Source of the DNA: Anaeromyxobacter sp.
GTDB lineage: Bacteria; Myxococcota; Myxococcia; Myxococcales; Anaeromyxobacteraceae
Reading direction: 5' to 3'
Assembly: GCA_020028115.1 (NCBI GenBank)
Contig: JAHWYA010000097.1
Span: 1 to 6,760 of the forward strand
DNA length: 6,760 nucleotides
In this document: piece after piece, positions 1 through 4,755 of the stretch
Layout of the letters: each line of letters begins with the position of its first letter
Position numbering within the stretch: the stretch's first letter is position 1
Made by a program: the position numbers and the translations under genes
The notes under the pieces: model-generated
Database searches by the model: none
What the model saw: the letters and a program-made list of their open reading frames with translations, nothing else
Told to the model about the DNA's origin: nothing

Positions 1-786
1 CGGCATCACGAAGCAGGCCGCGCCGGCGTAGAGCGCCCGCAGCTCCTCGTCCGAGACGACGCCGGTGAGCCGCACGTGGGGCGCGAGGTCGCCGAGCGGG
101 AGGAGCTGCGTGAACGCCTGGTGCCCGGCGACGACGAGCTGCAGGTCGCGCCCCTCGCGCCGGAGCCGGCGGAACGCCTCGAGGAGGACCGGCAGGTTCT
201 TGCGGGGCTCGAAGGTGCCGACCGCGAGGAGGTAGGGCGCCCGCGGCCCCTCCGGCGCGCGCAGCTCGAAGAAGTGCGGGTCGACCCCGTTCGGCGTGAC
301 GAAGACGCGGTCGCGCGGGGCGCCCGCGGAGCGGACGAGGTCCTCGCGCGCCGCCTCCGAGACCGTGAAGATCGCCGCGGCGCGCCCGAGGGCCTGCGGG
401 TAGAGCGGGCGCGCGTACCACCGCGTCCCCGCGGCGTCCGGGTGGAGCCACGGCGTCGCGTCGTGGACGGTCATCGCCGCGAGCCCGCGCCAGAGGAGCG
501 GGGTGGGGGACGCGAGGGTGTGGAGGAGGTCCACCCGCGCCCGCATGGCGGCGAGCGGCAGCCAGCCCTGGTCGAGCGCGACGCGCCCGACGACCGCGGC
601 CGTGCGCCGCTCGACGTCGAGGTCCGCGAGCGGGCGGGGGAGGTCGGGGCGCGCGAAGAGGACGATCTCGCCGGGCGCGAGCTCGGCGAGGGCGGGGACG
701 AGCTCGAGGGCGTACCGCTCCGCGCCCGAGAGCCGGTCCGGCCGCAGCCACGTCACGTCGAGCCCGAGGCGCGCCACGGCGCGCAT
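1..786 (-). CDS. GT4-family (group 1) glycosyltransferase, 3' end missing
   Basis: The minus strand is open from an ATG at 786 to the left edge: 262 codons, no stop, so the C-terminus lies outside the window. The N-terminal half has the GT4 opening RLGLDVTWL, then SGAERYALEL (residues ~23-32) where the acceptor-side Rossmann domain begins. The inter-domain stretch has TPNGVD (residues 164-169). The second domain opens with VGTFEPRKN (189-197), followed by LLEAFRRL, LVVAGH and LTGVVSDEELRALYAGAA. These are hallmarks of nucleotide-sugar-dependent retaining GT-B enzymes. The EGFGLP-type donor-binding motif would come just after the cut. It probably adds a sugar to a polysaccharide or lipid-linked glycan in the cytoplasm; the sugar cannot be told. 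A GGGAGG Shine-Dalgarno directly abuts this ATG, so the in-frame GTG at 777 (9 nt away, giving MARLGLDVTWL) may be the true start. Transcribed divergently from tsaC. Confidence 0.88.
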   Translation of the reverse strand, partial: MRAVARLGLDVTWLRPDRLSGAERYALELVPALAELAPGEIVLFARPDLPRPLADLDVERRTAAVVGRVALDQGWLPLAAMRARVDLLHTLASPTPLLWRGLAAMTVHDATPWLHPDAAGTRWYARPLYPQALGRAAAIFTVSEAAREDLVRSAGAPRDRVFVTPNGVDPHFFELRAPEGPRAPYLLAVGTFEPRKNLPVLLEAFRRLRREGRDLQLVVAGHQAFTQLLPLGDLAPHVRLTGVVSDEELRALYAGAACFVMP

Positions 787-792
787 CCTCCC
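787..792 (-). promoter_or_regulatory. Shine-Dalgarno of the glycosyltransferase gene
   Basis: The minus strand reads GGGAGG immediately before the ATG at 786. Zero spacing is too short for normal initiation, whereas the in-frame GTG at 777 is 9 nt downstream. The site therefore argues for GTG 777 as the start. It also contrasts with tsaC and hemB, which have no Shine-Dalgarno. Confidence 0.4.
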
Positions 793-848
793 AGGCCCGG
801 CGCCGCGCCTCCACCGAATTCTTCGCGGTGTGACGCGGGCGCGCGCGC

Positions 849-854
849 TAGATT
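849..854 (+). promoter_or_regulatory. -10 box of tsaC, apparently leaderless
   Basis: TAGATT fits the TAnnnT -10 pattern and lies six bases before the GTG start at 861, so transcription would begin at or next to the start codon. No Shine-Dalgarno is present. The surrounding 8-mer GCGCTAGA (845-852) recurs exactly upstream of hemB at the same distance. No convincing -35 is visible: a GTGACG at 830-835 is only 13 bases away. Confidence 0.55.
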
Positions 855-860
855 CGCCGC

Positions 861-1478
861 GTGGAGGCGACCCTGCAGGCGCGGATCGACGAGGCGGCGG
901 CGGCGCTGCGCCGCGGCGGGCTCGTCGCCTACCCGACGGAGACGTTCTACGCCCTCGGCGCCCTCGCGACCGACGCGGCCGCGGTCGACCGGCTCGCCCG
1001 CGCGAAGGGCCGGCCCGACGGGAAGCCGCTGCCGCTCCTCGCCGCGGACGTGGCGGCGGTCGAGGCGGTCGCGGTCCTCGACGACCGCGCCCGGCGGATC
1101 GCGGACCGGCTGTGGCCCGGGCCGCTCACCCTCGTGCTCCCCGCCCGCGGCCGGCTGCCGGGCCCCATCTGCGCGGGGACGGGCACCGTCGCGGTGCGCG
1201 TGCCCGGGAGCGAGATCGCCCGCGCCCTCGCCCGGGCGGCGGGGGGGCCGCTCGTCTCCACCTCCGCGAACCTCTCCGGCGCGCCCGCCCCCGAGCGCGC
1301 CGAGGCGATCGCGCCCGCGCTGCGGGCGGTCCTCGACGCCGTCCTCGACGCGGGGCCGGCGCCCGGGGGGCTCGCCTCCACGGTCGTCGCGATCGACGGC
1401 TGCGCCCTTCGGCTCCTCCGCGCGGGCCCCGTCCCGATCGAGGACGTCGAGCGCGCCTTGCGCGCGCCGGAGCGCTGA
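861..1478 (+). CDS. tsaC: L-threonylcarbamoyladenylate synthase (TsaC/YrdC/Sua5 family)
   Basis: This 205-residue cytoplasmic enzyme makes threonylcarbamoyl-AMP from threonine, bicarbonate and ATP, the first step of the universal t6A37 modification of ANN-decoding tRNAs. The YrdC fold is recognised by PTETFYALG (residues 25-33, usually PTDTxYGL), the KGRPDGKPLP nucleotide-binding stretch (49-58), WPGPLT (85-90), VAVRVPGSE, and the STSANLSG motif (133-140). The C-terminal STVV and LRLLRAGPVP also match. Length fits the short TsaC/YrdC form; the extra C-terminal domain of long Sua5 proteins is absent. The GTG start at 861 is chosen because the TAGATT box ends six bases before it. It is a housekeeping gene, likely alone or with the DUF1015 gene 19 bases downstream. 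The partner genes tsaB, tsaD and tsaE are not in the window. Confidence 0.93.
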   Translation: MEATLQARIDEAAAALRRGGLVAYPTETFYALGALATDAAAVDRLARAKGRPDGKPLPLLAADVAAVEAVAVLDDRARRIADRLWPGPLTLVLPARGRLPGPICAGTGTVAVRVPGSEIARALARAAGGPLVSTSANLSGAPAPERAEAIAPALRAVLDAVLDAGPAPGGLASTVVAIDGCALRLLRAGPVPIEDVERALRAPER

Positions 1479-1486
1479 TCTAGCGT
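1458..1486 (+). promoter_or_regulatory. Possible promoter of the DUF1015 gene (-35 and -10)
   Basis: TTGCGC at 1458-1463, inside the 3' end of tsaC, is followed after 17 bases by TAGCGT at 1481-1486, a reasonable sigma70-like pair. The -10 is 11 bases from the ATG at 1498, giving a leader of only about 5 bases and no room for a Shine-Dalgarno. Cotranscription from the tsaC promoter is equally possible. Confidence 0.4.
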
Positions 1487-1497
1487 CCCCACCGCCC

Positions 1498-2841
1498 ATG
1501 GCCGAGATCGTCCCGTTCCGCGCCGTCCGCTACGCCGCCACCCGCGGACGTGCGCTCGGGCAGCTCCTCGCGCCGGAGTACGATCTCGTCACGCCGCTGC
1601 AGCGCGACGAGCTGCTCCGCCGCGACCCGGACAACATCATCCACGTCACGGTCGGCGAGGACCGGCCCGGCGACGGGCCGGCGTCGAACAAGTACGTGCG
1701 CGCCGGCGAGTCGTGGCGCGCCTGGCTCGAGAAGGGCGTGCTCCGCCGCGACCCGACGCCCGCGCTGTACCCGCTCGAGCAGAGCTACGTCGCCCCCGAC
1801 GGCCGGAACCTCCAGCGGCGCGGCTTCATGGCCGCGGTGCGGCTGCACGAGTTCCGCGAGGGGATCATCGTCCCGCACGAGAAGACGCTTGTCGCGCCGA
1901 AGGCCGACCGACTCGAGGTCCTGAAGGCGGTCCGCGCGAACCTCTCGCCGCTGTTCGGCCTGTACCGCGACGACCGTGGGGTCACGGAGCGGGCCCTCGA
2001 CGAGGCCGCCCTCACCGACCCCGCCGCGGAGACCGACTCGGACGACGGCGTCCACCACCGCGTCTGGCGCGCCGAGGATCCCGCGATCGTCCGGCCCCTC
2101 CAGGAGCTGCTCGCGACGCAGCGGATCTTCCTCGCCGACGGCCACCACCGGTACGAGACCGCCCTCGTCTACCGGCGCATGCTCGAGGAGCAGCACCCGG
2201 GGCTGCCGGTCGACGGCGGCCACCACTACATCCTCTTCTTCCTCTGCCCCATGAACGACCCGGGGCTGTTCCTCTTCGCGACCCACCGGCTCGTCGCCGG
2301 CCTCCAGGGCTTCACCGTCGCGGGGTTCCTCGAGAAGCTCTCCCGCTGGTTCCGGATCGAGACGCTCGCCGAGGACGCGCGCCGGCCGGTCGGCCGCGCG
2401 TGGGCGATCTCGAAGCTCGGGGAGCACGCGGGGAAGTCGACGACGTTCCTCATGGTCACGGCCGAGGACGGGCGGGCCCGCATCGTCACGCTGCGCGACG
2501 ACGTCGACCTCTCGAAGGCCGGGCTCCCGGCGAACGAGACCCTCGCCGCGCTCGACGTCACGGTCCTCCACTCCCTCGTGCTGCAGCACCTGCTCGGCCT
2601 CAGCCCGGGCTCGCAGGAGAAGCAGGAGAACGTCACCTACGCGCGGGACGCGGGGGAGGCGGTGAATCGGGTGCTGTCGGGAGAGCAGCAGGTCGGGTTC
2701 CTGCTGAACCCGACGCCGATGTGGCAGGTCGAGGCGGTCGGAGAGGCCGGGGAGACGATGCCGCAGAAGAGCACGCTCTTCTACCCGCGGCTCCAGAGCG
2801 GCCTCGTCATGCGCGAGGTGAACCCGGCGGAGCGCCCGTGA
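1498..2841 (+). CDS. DUF1015 family protein, function unknown
   Basis: A 447-residue protein matching the DUF1015 family in sequence and length. The N-terminus has the family pattern VPFRAVRYA (residues 5-13), then APEYDLVT and the PDNIIHV stretch. The middle holds the signature LADGHHRYETAL (212-223, D214 to R218). The C-terminus has MPQKSTLFYPRLQSGLV starting at residue 421. No signal peptide or membrane segment is seen, so it is probably cytoplasmic. DUF1015 proteins are widespread in bacteria and archaea without an assigned reaction. The DGHHR core resembles the GxHR-type box of ParB/sulfiredoxin-fold nucleotide-binding proteins, which would suggest an ATP-dependent enzyme, but this is inference. 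The open frame continues far upstream through tsaC, but that part is an out-of-frame shadow. The ATG at 1498 is preferred because the family N-terminus begins there and it follows the tsaC stop by 19 bases. Confidence 0.93.
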   Translation: MAEIVPFRAVRYAATRGRALGQLLAPEYDLVTPLQRDELLRRDPDNIIHVTVGEDRPGDGPASNKYVRAGESWRAWLEKGVLRRDPTPALYPLEQSYVAPDGRNLQRRGFMAAVRLHEFREGIIVPHEKTLVAPKADRLEVLKAVRANLSPLFGLYRDDRGVTERALDEAALTDPAAETDSDDGVHHRVWRAEDPAIVRPLQELLATQRIFLADGHHRYETALVYRRMLEEQHPGLPVDGGHHYILFFLCPMNDPGLFLFATHRLVAGLQGFTVAGFLEKLSRWFRIETLAEDARRPVGRAWAISKLGEHAGKSTTFLMVTAEDGRARIVTLRDDVDLSKAGLPANETLAALDVTVLHSLVLQHLLGLSPGSQEKQENVTYARDAGEAVNRVLSGEQQVGFLLNPTPMWQVEAVGEAGETMPQKSTLFYPRLQSGLVMREVNPAERP

Positions 2842-2845
2842 CCCT

Positions 2846-2860
2846 GCCCGCCGGGCGGGC
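2846..2860 (+). terminator. Small GC hairpin after the DUF1015 gene, possible weak terminator
   Basis: GCCCGC and GCGGGC form a perfect 6-bp stem around a CGG loop five bases past the stop codon. A pyrimidine-rich but not U-only stretch follows (2862-2885). This could weakly terminate DUF1015 transcripts before the hemB promoter. The lack of a run of T keeps confidence low. Confidence 0.35.
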
Positions 2861-2891
2861 GCCTTCCCTTCCACGCCCTTCTCGTCTGCGC

Positions 2892-2897
2892 TAGAAC
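2892..2897 (+). promoter_or_regulatory. -10 box of hemB, apparently leaderless
   Basis: TAGAAC lies six bases before the ATG at 2904, exactly the spacing seen at tsaC, and is embedded in the same 8-mer GCGCTAGA (2888-2895). Transcription would begin at or within a base of the ATG, and no Shine-Dalgarno is present. The -35 is unclear; TTCCAC at 2869-2874 is at 17-bp spacing but matches poorly. This promoter probably drives the whole hemB cluster to the right edge. Confidence 0.55.
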
Positions 2898-2903
2898 CCC
2901 CTC

Positions 2904-4010
2904 ATGCCTTTCCCCCAGGAACGTCCCCGCCGCCTGCGCCGCACCGAGGCGCTCCGCCGCCTGGTCCGCGAGACGACGCTCGCGCCGGACGACCTCATCT
3001 GGCCGCTGTTCGTGGTCCCTGGCAAGAAGGTCCGGAACCCGGTCAAGAGCATGCCGGGGGTGTTCCAGCTCTCCGTCGACGAGCTCGTCGCCGAGGCGCA
3101 GGCCGGCTGGGACGCGGGCGTCCGCTCGGTCATCCTCTTCGGCGTCCCGGAGCAGAAGGACGAGCTCGGCACCGGCGCCTACGACCCCGACGGCATCGTC
3201 CCGCGCGCGATCCGGGCGCTGAAGGAGCGGCTGCCCGGCCTCGTCGTGATGACCGACGTGTGCATGTGCGAGTACACGGACCACGGCCACTGCGGCATCC
3301 TCAGGACGCCGAAGGCCGGTCACCCGCAGCCGCTCGGGTTTCGCGCGAAGGGGCAGCCGGATGAGGCTGCCCCGGAGCGCGCGGGGGGTTCGGGGGGTGC
3401 GGTTCCCCCCGTGGAGTTGTCCGTCGACAACGACGCGACGCTCCCGCTCCTCGCGAAGGAGGCGGTCGCCCACGCCCGCGCCGGCGCCGACGTCGTCGCC
3501 CCGTCCGACATGATGGACGGCCGCGTCGCGGCGATCCGCGCTGCCCTCGACGCCGACGGCTACGGCGACGTGCCCGTCATGTCGTACGCGGCGAAGTACG
3601 CCGGCGCGTTCTACGGGCCGTTCCGCGACGCCGCCGAGAGCGCGCCGCGCGAGGGCGCCGGGATCCCGAAGGACCGCAAGGGGTACCAGATGGACCCCGG
3701 CAACTGGCGCGAGGCGCTCCGCGAGGTGGCGCTCGACGTCGCCGAGGGTGCGGACCTCCTCATGGTGAAGCCGGCGGTGCCGTACCTCGACGTCGTGCGG
3801 CTCATCCGCGACCGCTTCGACCTGCCGCTCGCCGCGTACCACGTGTCCGGCGAGTACGCGATGATCAAGGCGGCCGCCGAGCGCGGCTGGGTCGACGAGG
3901 AGCGGGTGGTCCTCGAGACGCTCACCTGCATCCGCCGGGCGGGCGCGGACCTCGTCCTCACGTACTACGCGAAGGACGCCGCCGCCCTCCTCACCGGGAC
4001 GAGGCGTTGA
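2904..4010 (+). CDS. hemB: Porphobilinogen synthase (delta-aminolevulinic acid dehydratase), zinc type, with an internal insertion
   Basis: HemB condenses two 5-aminolevulinate molecules to porphobilinogen, an early step of heme, siroheme and cobalamin synthesis in the cytoplasm. All key residues are present: zinc-ligand cysteines C120, C122 and C130 in [14 protein letters not shown], the PSDMMDGR motif (D202-R207), and the two active-site lysines K231 (SYAAKYAG) and K289 ([10 protein letters not shown]), the latter the Schiff-base residue. The N-terminal [15 protein letters not shown] is also typical. The protein is 368 residues against a usual 320-335. The excess sits at residues ~134-174, between HCGIL and VDNDATL, where the family usually has fewer than ten residues. 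The DNA there is palindromic with aberrant codon endings (see the repeat entry). The frame is maintained and no catalytic residue is lost, so the enzyme is probably active. First gene of a compact cluster; its TGA overlaps the next start codon. Confidence 0.97.
   Translation: MPFPQERPRRLRRTEALRRLVRETTLAPDDLIWPLFVVPGKKVRNPVKSMPGVFQLSVDELVAEAQAGWDAGVRSVILFGVPEQKDELGTGAYDPDGIVPRAIRALKERLPGLVVMTDVCMCEYTDHGHCGILRTPKAGHPQPLGFRAKGQPDEAAPERAGGSGGAVPPVELSVDNDATLPLLAKEAVAHARAGADVVAPSDMMDGRVAAIRAALDADGYGDVPVMSYAAKYAGAFYGPFRDAAESAPREGAGIPKDRKGYQMDPGNWREALREVALDVAEGADLLMVKPAVPYLDVVRLIRDRFDLPLAAYHVSGEYAMIKAAAERGWVDEERVVLETLTCIRRAGADLVLTYYAKDAAALLTGTRR
3322..3411 (+). repeat. Palindromic element inserted in frame within hemB
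   Basis: Three hairpins tile this 90-base stretch. The first pairs ACCCG (3322-3326) with CGGGT (3335-3339) around 8 bases. The second pairs CGCGCG (3342-3347) with CGCGCG (3378-3383) and, inside it, the perfect 9-bp stem GGGGCAGCC (3350-3358) with GGCTGCCCC (3365-3373) around GGATGA. The third pairs CGGGGGG (3391-3397) with CCCCCCG (3405-3411) around 7 bases. Codons 139-171 end in T seven times out of 33; by my hand count the rest of hemB has about seven A/T-ending codons out of some 335. The encoded peptide is Gly/Ala/Pro/Arg-rich and low in complexity. This fits a REP-like or Rickettsia-palindromic-element-like repeat captured by a gene. No second copy and no clear target duplication is visible, so the exact ends are uncertain (probably within 3303-3420). 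Confidence 0.6.
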
Positions 4011-4207
4011 GCGGCGATCCGGCGTATCGTGTCGTCGAGGTCTCGCCCGTGGGCGAGGAGACGCTGGAGCGCGCGCTCAACGAGCGCGTCCGGGAGGGCT
4101 GGGCCTTCGAGTCCGTGCACTTCGTCATGAGGGAAGGCTCCCACCGCCCCGCGCTGGCGTACCTCTTCTTCGTCCGGGGGCGCCCGCCCGCGCGGGCGGC
4201 GACGTAA
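4007..4207 (+). CDS. Small DUF4177-like protein
   Basis: A 66-residue protein whose pattern of an initial strand YRVVEVSP, then [21 protein letters not shown] and a final strand [10 protein letters not shown] resembles the DUF4177 family (beta strand, helix with LN...EGW, beta strands). The function of that family is not established. The start is TTG, the only start codon that keeps the first strand, and it overlaps the hemB stop as TTGA. The next possible start, a GTG at codon 15, would remove that strand. GAGG sits only two bases before the TTG, so initiation is probably coupled to hemB termination. No signal peptide, no cysteine and no membrane segment. G/C-ending codon use agrees with real coding. 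The RDD membrane protein gene starts six bases after its stop, which suggests the two act or are expressed together. Confidence 0.68.
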   Translation: MSGDPAYRVVEVSPVGEETLERALNERVREGWAFESVHFVMREGSHRPALAYLFFVRGRPPARAAT

Positions 4208-4213
4208 CGGCGG

Positions 4214-4753
4214 ATGCGCGACGCGCGGCCAGAGGGGAGCCCGTACCCGAAGGCGGACCTGACGCTCCGCGGCCTCGCCCGCGCCGCCGACTTCACCCTC
4301 GCCTGGATCGTCGCCCAGAGCGCGCCGCAGGTGGGCCCGCTCCTCGCCGCGTTCTACCTGCTCGTCGCCGACGCGCTGATGAACGGCCAGTCGGTCGGGA
4401 AGAAGATCTTCGGCGTGCGCACCGTGGTCGTCCCGCGCCGCGCGCCCGCGGGGTGGCACGAGTCGCTCCTCCGGAACGCCCCGTTCGCCCTCGTGGCGGT
4501 CTTCTACGCGGTGCCGCTCCTGTGGCCCGTGCTCTTCGTCGTGGGGCTGCCCATCGTCGGGTTCGAGGCCTACATGATCTTCACCGACCGCCTCGGCATC
4601 CGGATCGGGGACATCTTCGCGGACACGCAGGTGGTGGACGCGAAGGTGCTCTCGAAGGCGGGCGAGATCGCCCACGGCATCCGGCCCATCGCGGCGCCGG
4701 CGCCGCCCCCGCCGAGCGCGACGCGCGGCGCCACGACATCGTCGGCCGCCTGA
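4214..4753 (+). CDS. RDD family integral membrane protein
   Basis: A 179-residue inner-membrane protein of the RDD family. RARAADF-type start LARAADFTLAWIV (residues 21-33) leads into a first hydrophobic segment (~26-52). MNGQSVGKKIFGVRTV (56-71) matches the family's GxSxGKxxxGxxV loop. RNAPF (87-91) opens a long hydrophobic region (~89-123) that may hold two closely packed membrane segments. It ends with RIGDIFADTQVV (130-141), the conserved GDxxAxTxVV close. Residues 142-179 form an Ala/Pro-rich cytoplasmic tail without predicted structure. RDD proteins are poorly characterised; some have been linked to ion or small-solute transport, but nothing here identifies a substrate. ATG at 4214 is six bases after the preceding stop with only a weak GGCGG before it, and two bases separate its TGA from the next ATG, so it is clearly within an operon. 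Confidence 0.87.
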   Translation: MRDARPEGSPYPKADLTLRGLARAADFTLAWIVAQSAPQVGPLLAAFYLLVADALMNGQSVGKKIFGVRTVVVPRRAPAGWHESLLRNAPFALVAVFYAVPLLWPVLFVVGLPIVGFEAYMIFTDRLGIRIGDIFADTQVVDAKVLSKAGEIAHGIRPIAAPAPPPPSATRGATTSSAA

Positions 4754-4755
4754 CC

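Noticed and set aside
812..830. Inverted repeat CACCG...CGGTG between the divergent genes, considered as an operator
   Set aside because: Only a 5-bp stem around 9 bases; such matches are expected by chance in GC-rich DNA, and no regulator is nearby.
76..1497. Long plus-strand open frame running into the DUF1015 gene, apparently giving a 921-residue protein
   Set aside because: The first ~474 codons are Arg/Pro/Glu-rich low-complexity translation antisense to the glycosyltransferase and out of frame with tsaC. Recognisable protein begins only at ATG 1498.
1480..2874. 464-codon minus-strand open frame opposite the DUF1015 gene
   Set aside because: Arg/Glu/Asp/Val-rich composition without any domain, exactly antisense to a recognisable gene; a by-product of G/C-ending codons in very GC-rich DNA.
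3303..3420. Possibility that the hemB anomaly is a frameshift or sequencing artefact
   Set aside because: The frame is the same on both sides (HCGIL before, VDNDATL after) and the segment has organised hairpins, so a genuine in-frame insertion is the better explanation.
2781..3842. 353-codon minus-strand open frame opposite hemB
   Set aside because: Antisense to clear HemB motifs, with low-complexity composition and no family match.
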